Assembly (NCBI RefSeq): GCF_004146235.1
Contig: NZ_SELO01000016.1
Span: 1-64,000 of the forward strand
Length of the DNA: 64,000 nt
From: Tropicimonas sp. IMCC6043
GTDB taxonomy: Bacteria; Pseudomonadota; Alphaproteobacteria; Rhodobacterales; Rhodobacteraceae
Direction of reading: 5' to 3'
Of the stretch, positions 16,890-24,765 are shown in pieces. A program made the position numbers and the translations under genes. The notes beneath the pieces are model-generated. The model did not search any database, was not told the origin of the DNA, and saw nothing but the letters and a program-made list of their open reading frames with translations. The stretch's first letter is position 1. Each line of letters begins with the position of its first letter.

Positions 16890-18320
16890 ATGGATTTCAC
16901 CGACCTCTACATCAACGGCGATTGGCACAAGAGCGATTCTGGCGAGCGGTTCGACGTGGTCAACCCGGCGACCGAGAAATGCATCACGTCGGTCGCTTCG
17001 GCCTCGGTCGCCGATGCGGACGCGGCGCTGGACGCTGCCGAAGCGGCGATGAAGGACTGGGCCGCGCGCACCCCGCGGGCGCGCTCCGAAATTCTGCGCA
17101 GAGCCTGGGAACTGATGACCGCGCGGCTGGACCATTTCGCGCACCTGATCACGTTGGAAAACGGCAAGGCCGGCGCGGATGCCCGGGGTGAGGCCGCCTA
17201 TGCCGCCGAGTTTTTCAGGTGGTTCGCGGAGGAGGCCGTCCGGGCCGACGGGATGGTGACCCACGCCCCCGCATCGGGCGCCCGGATCATCGTGCAGCAC
17301 AAGCCCGCCGGCATCGCCGTACTGGTGACGCCGTGGAACTACCCGGCGGCGATGGGAACGCGCAAGATCGCGCCGGCCCTCGCCGCGGGCTGTGCCGTGA
17401 TCATCAAGCCGGCCGCCGAAACACCGCTGACCATGCTGGCGCTCATGCCGCTGCTCGAAGAGGCTGGCGTCCCGCCGGGGTTGGTCAACGTGCTCCCGAC
17501 CCGAAGCGCCGGGCCGCTGGTGAGCCACATGATGCAGGATCCGCGGGTGCGGGTGATCTCCTTTACCGGATCGACCGCCGTCGGCCGCAAGCTCCTTCAC
17601 GCCGCCGCGGATCAGGTGCTAAAGCCGGCGATGGAACTTGGCGGCAACGCGCCGCTGATCGTCTTTGACGATGCCGATCTCGATGTCGCGCTCGAGGGCG
17701 CCATGGTTGCCAAGATGCGCAACCTCGGCTCCGCGTGCACGGCCGCCAACCGGATCTACGTGCACGAGGCCGTCGCGGAGGAGTTCACCCGGCGCCTTGC
17801 CGAGGCAATGGGCAAACTCAAGGTCGGAGATGGTACCGATCCGACAGTGGACGTGGGGGCGCTGGTCAACGCCGACACCCGCGACAAGGTAGCCGCCTTC
17901 GTGGAAGATGCCGTCTCCAGGGGCGCGAAAGTCGAGGTCGGCGGAAAGGCACCCGAAGGAAAGGGCTACTTCTACCTGCCGACAGTACTCACCAACGTCC
18001 CAGAAACCGCCGAATGCGTTCATGACGAGATCTTCGGCCCGGTTGCCGCCCTGCAATCCTTCTCCCATCAGGAAGACGTCATCCGTCGGGCCAACGCCAC
18101 AGAATACGGCCTCGTGGCCTATGTCTTCACGCAGGACATGAAGCGGGGCATGCAGGTCTGCGAGCGGATGGACTATGGCATGGTCGGCCTTAACCGCGGC
18201 CTTGTCAGTGACCCGGCCGCCCCGTTCGGAGGCATGAAGCAATCCGGCCTTGGCCGTGAAGGCGGGCATGAAGGCATGCTCGAATTCATGGAAACTCAAT
18301 ACATCTCGGCCAGTTGGTAG
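16890..18320 (+). CDS. Aldehyde dehydrogenase (succinate-semialdehyde dehydrogenase-like)
   Basis: A roughly 476-residue NAD(P)-dependent aldehyde dehydrogenase. It has VTPWNYPAAM (cofactor site), KPAAETPLTM, FTGSTAVGRKLL, catalytic Glu in MELGGNAP and catalytic Cys in GSACTAANRIYVHE, with NPFGG-like PAAPFGGMKQSG near the end. It most likely oxidises an aldehyde released by the dehydrogenase complex, such as acetaldehyde if the substrate is acetoin. I prefer the ATG at 16890 because GGAG lies seven bases before it; an in-frame ATG at 16878 has no good site. It separates the two E2 genes. Confidence 0.88.
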   Translation: MDFTDLYINGDWHKSDSGERFDVVNPATEKCITSVASASVADADAALDAAEAAMKDWAARTPRARSEILRRAWELMTARLDHFAHLITLENGKAGADARGEAAYAAEFFRWFAEEAVRADGMVTHAPASGARIIVQHKPAGIAVLVTPWNYPAAMGTRKIAPALAAGCAVIIKPAAETPLTMLALMPLLEEAGVPPGLVNVLPTRSAGPLVSHMMQDPRVRVISFTGSTAVGRKLLHAAADQVLKPAMELGGNAPLIVFDDADLDVALEGAMVAKMRNLGSACTAANRIYVHEAVAEEFTRRLAEAMGKLKVGDGTDPTVDVGALVNADTRDKVAAFVEDAVSRGAKVEVGGKAPEGKGYFYLPTVLTNVPETAECVHDEIFGPVAALQSFSHQEDVIRRANATEYGLVAYVFTQDMKRGMQVCERMDYGMVGLNRGLVSDPAAPFGGMKQSGLGREGGHEGMLEFMETQYISASW

Positions 18321-18328
18321 GGGGCAGC

Positions 18329-19207
18329 ATGTCGGACGTCATCGCATCACCCTCCGTCCGCGCACTCGCCGGACGCATGGGAATCGACATCGAGCAACTC
18401 GCCGACGATCTTGGCAGGACGACGATTGCGCGGGAGGATCTCGAGCGCGACACGCCCGCACGGGTCCCCGCCGGCGACAAGTCCTACTGGGACGTGGACC
18501 ACGGCAAATACGGGCCGGTGACCGAGGAACCGATGAGCCGCTTCGCCCGCGTCGCCGCGGCCAATCTGGGCGCCGCAAATGCGGTGATTCCGCAGGTAAC
18601 CCACCATGATCGGGCCGACGTCACAGCAATCGAGGCCTTTCGCCGGGAGATGAAGGACGAGGCCCGGGCGCGCGGCGTGAAGCTCACCGCGCTGGCCTTT
18701 CACGTCAAGGCAACCGCGCTGGCCCTTCGCGCCTTTCCGCGGTTCAATGCCTCGCTCACGCCCGACGGCGAGACGCTTGTGCTCAAGGACTATGTCCATA
18801 TCGGGATCGCCGTCGACACGCCTCACGGGTTGATGGTGCCGGTGATCCGCGACGCGGACCGCCGGGGGCTCCTGCAGATCGCGGCCGATATTTCCGACCT
18901 CGCCGCCCGCGCGCAGGAGCGCAAGGTAGGGCCGGACGAGATGGGCGGTGCCTCGATGACCATCTCCTCGCTCGGCGGCATCGGCGGGACGGCCTTTACG
19001 CCGATCGTCAACCCGCCCGAGCTTGCCATTCTCGGTATCACCCGCACCGAAACGGCGACCGTCTGGGACGGCGACACGCCACGCCCCGCGCCAATGCTAC
19101 CGCTCGACCTGAGCTATGATCACCGCGTGATCAACGGCGCCGACGCGGCGCGGTTCATGGCCCATCTTTGTCGCCTGCTGGCAGATCCGCGACGCATGTT
19201 GATCTGA
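18329..19207 (+). CDS. 2-oxoacid dehydrogenase E2 catalytic core lacking lipoyl domains
   Basis: A 292-residue protein. Residues 5-40 form a second peripheral-subunit-binding domain (IASPSVRALAGRMGIDIEQL). The rest is the acyltransferase core: VIPQVTHHDRADVT, GIAVDTPHGLMVPVIRDAD, SSLGGIGGTAFTPIVNPPEL and the active site LSYDHRVINGADAARFM with catalytic His. The usual Asp of DHRxxDG is Asn here. There is no lipoyl domain, so it depends on the carrier encoded at 15576. An E3 (dihydrolipoamide dehydrogenase) gene is absent from the window. It is the last gene of the operon. Confidence 0.85.
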   Translation: MSDVIASPSVRALAGRMGIDIEQLADDLGRTTIAREDLERDTPARVPAGDKSYWDVDHGKYGPVTEEPMSRFARVAAANLGAANAVIPQVTHHDRADVTAIEAFRREMKDEARARGVKLTALAFHVKATALALRAFPRFNASLTPDGETLVLKDYVHIGIAVDTPHGLMVPVIRDADRRGLLQIAADISDLAARAQERKVGPDEMGGASMTISSLGGIGGTAFTPIVNPPELAILGITRTETATVWDGDTPRPAPMLPLDLSYDHRVINGADAARFMAHLCRLLADPRRMLI

Positions 19208-19325
19208 GGCGCGGGGAGGGCTGAGTGGCGCGAGGCGTGTATTGTCGCCGGACGTGATGCCGCCGAGGGTCCGGGACGCCGCGCCTGACAGCTCAGTGTC
19301 TCCGCCCCAACCGGCGGGGCCGCAC

Positions 19326-19559
19326 CTATTTCTTCGATTTCAGGGACACCCGTAGCTCGAAGCCGTCATCGGTCTCGGTCCAGCTCGCGCCGGCCTTGCC
19401 AAGCGCCTTTTCCAGCGCGCGGACCGTGGAATAGCCGGCGCCGCCTCCGCCTTCCAGGCGCTTGAGCGTCTGGACATGGACACCGGCCGCGGCAGCCAGC
19501 TCCTTCTGCTTCAACCCGGCGGCGCGACGCGCCCGGGCGATGACTTCGCCGATCTTCAT
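19326..19559 (-). CDS. Small XRE-type helix-turn-helix regulator
   Basis: A 77-residue protein with one Cro/C1-type HTH (IARARRAAGLKQKELAAAAG, then VHVQTLKRLEGG) and a short C-terminal tail (WTETDDGFELRVSL). The start at 19559 is the first Met giving a complete HTH; the ribosome binding site is weak. It is divergent from the nuclease-like gene, with a 10-bp palindrome between them. It could be an autoregulator or a regulator of that gene. No partner toxin is visible. Confidence 0.75.
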   Translation of the reverse strand: MKIGEVIARARRAAGLKQKELAAAAGVHVQTLKRLEGGGGAGYSTVRALEKALGKAGASWTETDDGFELRVSLKSKK

Positions 19560-19600
19560 CGTTTGCCAATTGCACCAAAGGGACAAAAGATCAACTCGAT

Positions 19601-19610
19601 ATTCCGGAAT
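19601..19610. promoter_or_regulatory. Perfect palindrome ATTCCGGAAT, candidate XRE operator
   Basis: A 10-bp perfect palindrome lies 41 bp before the XRE gene and 67 bp before the nuclease-like gene, in an AT-rich stretch. Such placement fits a divergent operator. Binding is inferred. Confidence 0.4.
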
Positions 19611-19677
19611 TGATACGCAAGGTATCGTTGTGTAGCCTCTGAATATATAGATCGCATTTTTGAGGAGGTATGACGAG

Positions 19678-20070
19678 ATGATGGTTCTTGCGACCGGTTT
19701 TGCATTGCTTCTGGCGGCGAGCCAGGGGGAGGTTTTTGTTGCACAGGGCGACACCATTGTCATCGCCGGCACGCCGATCCGGATCAGTGGCATCGACATG
19801 CCCCGCGCGTCGCACCGGGAGGCCGAGCGCGCCCGGAACGGGATGCAGGAGATCGTCCGGAACCGTTTCGTCGCCTGCCGCGTCTCCGACGAGATGGTCT
19901 CCAACCACCGGCTCGGGAACTGCACCGCGGATGGCGAGGACATCGCGGCGACGCTGGTCGCGCTTGGGCTGGCGCTCGACTGCGAGCGCTATTCGGAGGG
20001 AAGATACCGGGCGCTCGAACCCGCCGGTGCCCGCGAGAGGCTGACGGCCAGCCCAGACTGCCGCGACTGA
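19678..20070 (+). CDS. Staphylococcal-nuclease-like (thermonuclease fold) exported protein, degenerate
   Basis: A 130-residue protein with a hydrophobic, probably cleaved N-terminus (MMVLATGFALLLAASQGEV), then a short SNase-like domain: VAQGDTIVIAGTPIRISGID, EAERARNGMQEIV, ATLVALGLALDCERY and a C-terminal RYRALEPAGARERL. Arg of IRISGID fits the first catalytic Arg, but the Glu of the usual GIDAPE is replaced (GIDMPR). Activity is therefore doubtful. GAGGAGG nine bases upstream of the ATG sets the start. It ends four bases from the convergent kinase gene. Confidence 0.65.
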   Translation: MMVLATGFALLLAASQGEVFVAQGDTIVIAGTPIRISGIDMPRASHREAERARNGMQEIVRNRFVACRVSDEMVSNHRLGNCTADGEDIAATLVALGLALDCERYSEGRYRALEPAGARERLTASPDCRD

Positions 20071-20074
20071 GGCC

Positions 20075-21067
20075 TCAGAGAACCCCCTCCGCGCGGAACA
20101 GATCGCGCATGTCGGTCTCCGGGCGCGGCCCGAGATGGCCGATCACCTCGGTCGCGCAGATAACTCCCATCCGCCCGCAGGTGGCGAGGTCGCGCCCGGT
20201 GCTCACCCCGTAGAGGAAGCCGGCGGCGAACTGGTCGCCCGCGCCGGTGGCGTCGACCGGCGTCACCCGGTGCACCGGCACCTCGATCCGCTCGTTGCCG
20301 CGGATCAGAACCACGTCGTCTCCCGAGCGGGTGCAGATCACCATCGGGCAGTCGAGACGGGCATGGCCGAGCGCGGTCTCGAGATCGTCGGTCTCGTAGA
20401 GCGCGCACCATTCATGGACATTGCCGATCACGTAATCCATCTCGTGCACCACCAGCGAGCGGAAGTCGGCCCGGTGCCGGTCAACGCAGAACGGGTCCGA
20501 GAGCGCGATGCCGGCACGACCGCCGGCCACCTTGCAGAGGCGCGCGGCCTTGAGGAACGCCTCCTTGCCCTTGTCCTTGTCGAAGAGATAGCCCTCGAGG
20601 AACAGGATCTCGGCCGCTGCGGGCACAGCGTCCGGCACGTCGTTCGGGCCAAGCTCGGCGGAGATGCCGAGATAGGTGTTCATCGAACGCTCGCCGTCCG
20701 GCGAGACGAAGATCATCGAGCGCGAGGTCGGCAGCTCGCCATTCGGCACCGGCGGATTGACGAAATCGGTCCCCTCGCGGGCCAGCGTCTCGGCATAGTA
20801 GCGCCCGAGCGCGTCGTCATGGACCCGGCCAATGAAAGCAGTCCTGAGCCCGAGGTGGCCGAGACCGGCCAAAGTATTGGCGACCGAGCCACCCGGCGCC
20901 TGGCGGCGGTCATCCATCGCGGCGTAGAGGATCTCGGCACGGCCGCGCTCGATGAGCTGCATGATGCCCTTTTCGATCCCCATGATGTCCAGGAAACTGT
21001 CGTCGGAATGGGACAACACGTCCACGATCGCGTTTCCGATGCCGACGACCTGATATTTCTCGCTCAT
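20075..21067 (-). CDS. PfkB-family carbohydrate/adenosine kinase
   Basis: A 330-residue ribokinase-family kinase. It begins KYQVVGIGNAIVDVLSHSDD and has GGSVANTLAGLGHLG (substrate lid region) and the C-terminal active site PVDATGAGDQFAAGFLYG, with the catalytic Asp in DATGAGD. The N-terminal GNAIVDV pattern is typical of the adenosine-kinase branch in alphaproteobacteria, so adenosine is the most likely substrate, but fructose or ribose kinase is possible. Its start overlaps the end of nth (ATGA), so both are probably co-transcribed. Confidence 0.8.
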   Translation of the reverse strand: MSEKYQVVGIGNAIVDVLSHSDDSFLDIMGIEKGIMQLIERGRAEILYAAMDDRRQAPGGSVANTLAGLGHLGLRTAFIGRVHDDALGRYYAETLAREGTDFVNPPVPNGELPTSRSMIFVSPDGERSMNTYLGISAELGPNDVPDAVPAAAEILFLEGYLFDKDKGKEAFLKAARLCKVAGGRAGIALSDPFCVDRHRADFRSLVVHEMDYVIGNVHEWCALYETDDLETALGHARLDCPMVICTRSGDDVVLIRGNERIEVPVHRVTPVDATGAGDQFAAGFLYGVSTGRDLATCGRMGVICATEVIGHLGPRPETDMRDLFRAEGVL

Positions 21068-21705
21068 TCGACGCCGTTCCTCTGGCAGTGCTCGGCAATC
21101 ACGCAGACCGCGCAGTTGGGTTTTCTCGCCTTGCATACATAGCGTCCGTGCAGGATCAACCAGTGATGCGCATGAAGCGCGAAATCGGCCGGGACATTGT
21201 CCTCGATGGCGCGCTCGACGGCGAGGACGTCGCGGCCCGGTGCGATCCCTGTGCGATTGGCAACCCGAAAGATATGGGTGTCGACCGCCTGGGTCGGCAT
21301 GCGCCACCACATGTTAAGCACGACATTCGCCGTCTTGCGCCCGACGCCCGGCAAGCTCTCGAGCGCGGCGCGCGAATTCGGCACCTCGCCACCATAGTCC
21401 TCGACGAGAATGCGCGAGAGCTTCATCACGTTCTTCGCCTTGTTGCGGTAAAGACCGATGGTTCGGATATGCTCGATCAGTCGCTCCTCGCCGAGATCGA
21501 GCATCTCCTGCGGCGTCGAGACCCTCGCGAAGAGCGCCCGCGTCGCGCGGTTGACACCCTTGTCGGTCGCCTGTGCGGAGAGCGCGACGGCAACGAGCAG
21601 TGTAAAGGCGTTGGTGTGCTCCAGCTCGCCCTTGGGCTCCGGTTCGCTCGCCCGGAACGCTTCGAAGATCCGGCGCAGGGTGGCATAGGGGAGTTGCTTG
21701 CTCAT
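21064..21705 (-). CDS. nth: Endonuclease III
   Basis: A 213-residue base-excision-repair glycosylase/AP lyase for oxidised pyrimidines. The helix-hairpin-helix LPGVGRKTANVVLN with catalytic Lys, the catalytic Asp region VDTHIFRVANRTG and the C-terminal [4Fe-4S] motif C-x6-C-x2-C-x5-C (CKARKPNCAVCVIAEHC) are all complete. The start at 21705 (MSKQLPYATLRRIFEAF) gives the usual family length. It is followed directly by the PfkB-type kinase with a four-base overlap. Confidence 0.95.
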   Translation of the reverse strand: MSKQLPYATLRRIFEAFRASEPEPKGELEHTNAFTLLVAVALSAQATDKGVNRATRALFARVSTPQEMLDLGEERLIEHIRTIGLYRNKAKNVMKLSRILVEDYGGEVPNSRAALESLPGVGRKTANVVLNMWWRMPTQAVDTHIFRVANRTGIAPGRDVLAVERAIEDNVPADFALHAHHWLILHGRYVCKARKPNCAVCVIAEHCQRNGVE

Positions 21706-21888
21706 GGAAGCGTCATGCCCGCTGCGGCAGGGCGGGGCAAGGGGGCGCTGCCACCCACGCCCACCCGCGCGTTCCCCCGGGTTATTTGGGTGCAGAATAA
21801 TTGGAGCGGGCGCGACAAGCGCAGGAAACGGGTCGCGCGTGGCCGAGCGGAAGCCTAGATTTGGGTTCAAGCCAAGAACAGGTCCGAG

Positions 21889-22743
21889 ATGAACGCTCCC
21901 GATTCCAGCTACCACTTCCACGTCATGCGCCGTGCGCTCGACGAGATCGACGCCGCGAAGGCGGCCGGCGAGATGCTGTCGCTCGAGGAGCTGGCGGCGC
22001 GGATGCAGATGAGCCCGGCGCATTTCCAGCGGCTGTTCAGCCAGTGGGTCGGGGTATCACCGAAGCGCTACCAGCAATATCTCACGTTGGAGCAGGCGAA
22101 ATGCCTGTTGCGGGAACGGTTCACGACGCTGGAGACGGCCGATGCCGTCGGGCTGTCGGGCAGCGGTCGGCTCCATGACATGTTTCTCAGGTGGGAGGCG
22201 ATGACGCCGGGAGAGTTCGCCCGCGGCGGCAAGGGGCTTGGGATCGCATGGGGCTGGTTCGACACGCCGTTCGGCGAGAGTCTCGCAATGGGGACCGAGA
22301 CAGGGCTTTGCGGCCTCGCCTTCACAGCCGAGACCGGGCGGGAGGTGGCGATGGCGGATATGGTGAGCCGCTGGCCGCAGGCGACGTATCGCGAGGATCC
22401 GGATGCGCTTGCCCCCTGGATGGCGGCCGTGCTCGGCACCGCCGAGGCGGACCGGCCGGCGCAGCTGCACCTGATCGGCGCGCCGTTCCAGATCAAGGTC
22501 TGGGAGGCGCTGCTGAAGATCCCCTCCGGCCATGTCACCACATATTCCGAGATTGCCGGCGCCATCGGCCACCCGAAGGCCAGCCGCGCCGTCGGAACAG
22601 CCGTCGGGCGCAACCCGATCTCCTGGCTCATTCCGTGCCACCGCGCGATCCGCAAGTCCGGGGCACTGGGCGGCTACCATTGGGGCCTGCCGGTCAAGCG
22701 GGCGTTGCTGGCCTGGGAATCGGCTCGGGCGGACGCCGGATAG
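21889..22743 (+). CDS. Methylated-DNA--protein-cysteine methyltransferase with AraC-type HTH
   Basis: A 284-residue protein. Residues about 20-115 form an AraC-type DNA-binding domain (SLEELAARMQMSPAHFQRLF, KRYQQYLTLEQAKCLL). The C-terminal part is an Ogt-type methyltransferase: QIKVWEALLKIPSGHVTTYS, ASRAVGTAVGRNPISWLIPC and then HRAI, giving the PCHR acceptor Cys. It removes O6-methylguanine from DNA and may regulate genes. It resembles Ada without the N-terminal zinc-bound methyl-phosphotriester domain, so the usual Ada activation switch is missing. Many alphaproteobacteria carry this short form. Confidence 0.88.
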   Translation: MNAPDSSYHFHVMRRALDEIDAAKAAGEMLSLEELAARMQMSPAHFQRLFSQWVGVSPKRYQQYLTLEQAKCLLRERFTTLETADAVGLSGSGRLHDMFLRWEAMTPGEFARGGKGLGIAWGWFDTPFGESLAMGTETGLCGLAFTAETGREVAMADMVSRWPQATYREDPDALAPWMAAVLGTAEADRPAQLHLIGAPFQIKVWEALLKIPSGHVTTYSEIAGAIGHPKASRAVGTAVGRNPISWLIPCHRAIRKSGALGGYHWGLPVKRALLAWESARADAG

Positions 22744-22830
22744 GCGCCTCTGTCGCGCGATGATCGGGGCTGCCAATCCGTCGCGATCCGGACTATCCTC
22801 GGATCAGAACAAGAACGTGAGGCAAAGAGC

Positions 22831-23478
22831 ATGAGTTCCCGATTTATCCTTGTCGTCTTCGGCGGCACATTTCTTCTGGCGGCCTGCACCGACCCGGCGA
22901 ATCTCGACCCGAACCGCAACTACACACGCGATTCCGCAATCGTCGGCGGCGTGATTGGCGCCGCGACCGGGCTCGTGGTCGGCGAGGGCGAGGCCAGGGA
23001 CGCGGCCATCGGTGCCGCGATCGGCGCCGGCGCCGGCGCGATCGTCGGCAACCGGATGGACCGGCAGGCAGAGGCACTGCGCCAGTCGATCTCCAACCCG
23101 AACATCGCGATTACCCAAGAGGGCGACCTGCTCCGGGTGACGATGCCGCAGGACATTCTCTTCGCCGTCGACAGCGCGGCGGTAAGCCCGGCCGTTCAGG
23201 GCGACCTTGCGGCGCTGGCCAGGAACCTCAACCAGTATCCGGACACCACGGCCCAGATCGTCGGCCATACCGACAACACCGGCGATGCGTCCTACAATCA
23301 GGACCTTTCGGTGCGCCGGGCACAGGCGGTCTCGAACATGATCGTCGCCGGCGGCGTCGCGCCCTACCGGATCACCGCGAGCGGCCGCGGCGAGGACGCA
23401 CCGGTCGCCTCGAACCTCACCGAGGAAGGCCGGGCGCAGAACCGCCGGGTCGACATCCTGATCCGGCCTCAGGCGTAG
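22831..23478 (+). CDS. OmpA-family outer-membrane lipoprotein
   Basis: A 215-residue lipoprotein: signal peptide with lipobox LLAAC (Cys19). A glycine-zipper segment follows (about 37-72, IVGGVIGAATGLVVGEGEA and AIGAAIGAGAGAIVGNRM), then a C-terminal OmpA-like peptidoglycan-binding domain with IVGHTDNTGDASYNQDLSVR and ITASGRGEDAPVASN. It probably ties the outer membrane to peptidoglycan. GAGGCAAAGAGC precedes the ATG. It resembles YfiB/YiaD-type proteins. It stands alone, followed by about 400 bp without a gene. Confidence 0.88.
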   Translation: MSSRFILVVFGGTFLLAACTDPANLDPNRNYTRDSAIVGGVIGAATGLVVGEGEARDAAIGAAIGAGAGAIVGNRMDRQAEALRQSISNPNIAITQEGDLLRVTMPQDILFAVDSAAVSPAVQGDLAALARNLNQYPDTTAQIVGHTDNTGDASYNQDLSVRRAQAVSNMIVAGGVAPYRITASGRGEDAPVASNLTEEGRAQNRRVDILIRPQA

Positions 23479-23600
23479 AACTTTCCATCCTGACAGGGGC
23501 ACGCCGCGCGGCGCTCCGATGCTGAGAAGCATAACCGGATCGGCCAACTGGCCGGTCCGCGATTCTTCTGGCCCATGAAGTCAAGCGGTGTATTCTTCGC

Positions 23601-23614
23601 TTGATCTCGATCAA
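23601..23614 (+). promoter_or_regulatory. Perfect FNR/FnrL-type box
   Basis: TTGAT-CTCG-ATCAA matches the FNR consensus TTGAT-N4-ATCAA exactly. It lies 263 bp upstream of the secreted-protein gene at 23877, in a 398-bp stretch (23479-23876) for which I find no credible gene. A class II arrangement would put transcription start near 23649 and give a leader of about 230 nt. Confidence 0.55.
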
Positions 23615-23778
23615 CACCCGCCTGTGGCTCCGGCAGCAACATACGCCTTGTCTGTCAGACCGGGCTCGCGATGCGTTATCCCAACGTCCCTCTCGGGCCA
23701 CTCGGTCTCGCCAGACCGGGAGCCGATCGCGAGGCGGGCCCCAACGATTGCGGGATCCAGGACCATATCGTCGGTCCT

Positions 23779-23818
23779 GACAGATGCCGGACATGCGACT
23801 GCCCGGCCGGCATCTGTC
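23779..23818 (+). other. Strong hairpin in the leader of the secreted-protein gene
   Basis: Perfect 12-bp arms GACAGATGCCGG and CCGGCATCTGTC separated by 16 nt, 59 bp before the gene at 23877. There is no T-run after it, so it is not a standard terminator. It may be a leader structure or part of a small RNA starting downstream of the FNR-type box. Confidence 0.5.
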
Positions 23819-23876
23819 GGTTCGGTTCTCTGGATGCCGGCAAATTCCATGACAGGAGAGGAAAGAAGGTATTGAA

Positions 23877-24527
23877 ATGAATGACCTGAAAAAGCTGACA
23901 ATGATCGCGACATGCGTTGCGGCAACCCTGTTCTGCTCGGCGACCGCCTGGGCGCAGGACGGGCCGCCACCGCACAAGCCGCTGGAAAAGACCATCGGGC
24001 AGGCACGGCCCGAAGTGGTTCCGTCCCTGATTGTGCTGAACGCCGACGGGGCGACACTCGAGGGCAGCACCCTGACCCTGAAGGACGTGGCACAAAACGC
24101 CATCGTCTTTGCCGACCGGCCGGTGCGCGCGGCCGGCCACGCGACCGTCGCCGACCTGTTGTCTGAATGGAACGAGGGGTCCGAGAGCTTCGCGGCCGAC
24201 CCGCCGAACGCAACCGTGTCGGTCTTCGGAGACAGTGCCGACCAGATCGCCGATATCGTCGTTACCCTGCGCTCGCCGGCGATGTCTGGCGAGGATCTCG
24301 TTTTCGATGTCGACGTGCTGGAGGGTGACCTCTGGAACCTGACCGGGCCGGCGGCGGTATTCATCGACCGTATCGGACGCCCGCTGACGCCGATCTCGGG
24401 CGCAGGCGTGGCACGGCGCACGGCGGCGCGCGCTGCGATGTATCAGACCACTAACGCAGAAACTTGGGCCAACCAGTCGCCCTGCGGATACGCCGATTAT
24501 CCTCCGTGCCCGCAGGTCCGCTACTGA
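23877..24527 (+). CDS. Secreted protein of unknown function
   Basis: A 216-residue protein with a signal peptide (TMIATCVAATLFCSATAWA, then QDG). The mature part has an Ig-like, beta-rich pattern (PSLIVLNADGATLEGSTLTL, VVTLRSPAMSGEDLVF) and a repeated theme of 'LEG-D-L'. The C-terminus has a Cys pair (SPCGYADYPPCPQ) that may form a disulfide. I do not recognise a named family. GAGAGGAAAGAAGG sits ahead of the ATG. The upstream FNR-type box and hairpin suggest oxygen-dependent control; an intrinsic terminator follows 52 bp after the stop. Confidence 0.7.
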   Translation: MNDLKKLTMIATCVAATLFCSATAWAQDGPPPHKPLEKTIGQARPEVVPSLIVLNADGATLEGSTLTLKDVAQNAIVFADRPVRAAGHATVADLLSEWNEGSESFAADPPNATVSVFGDSADQIADIVVTLRSPAMSGEDLVFDVDVLEGDLWNLTGPAAVFIDRIGRPLTPISGAGVARRTAARAAMYQTTNAETWANQSPCGYADYPPCPQVRY

Positions 24528-24579
24528 CGTGGGCCGGCATCGGCACGGCCGCTGCTGGCAAGTCAACCACAGAAACGGG

Positions 24580-24610
24580 AGGCCCTGCCGGCGGAGCACC
24601 GGCAGGGCCT
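24580..24610 (+). terminator. Intrinsic terminator after the secreted-protein gene
   Basis: Perfect 12-bp arms AGGCCCTGCCGG and CCGGCAGGGCCT with a seven-base loop, followed by CTTCCTTTC. It is well placed 52 bp after the stop codon. Confidence 0.8.
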
Positions 24611-24765
24611 CTTCCTTTCGGGGCGCCACGACCGCCTCCGACAAGCAAGGCGGTTTGCGACAGGAGAGCGCACGGGGAATCGGTCGATCTCCGGCCGCAT
24701 GGTATACTTTCCGCAGGGTCACCCGACCCACCACCGAATCCGGCGGCATTCCAGGGAGGACAGCC

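Noticed and set aside
23588-23875. 95-residue frame in the leader upstream of the secreted-protein gene
   Set aside because: It runs across the FNR box and the hairpin, has no ribosome binding site and has an amino-acid make-up unlike neighbouring genes.
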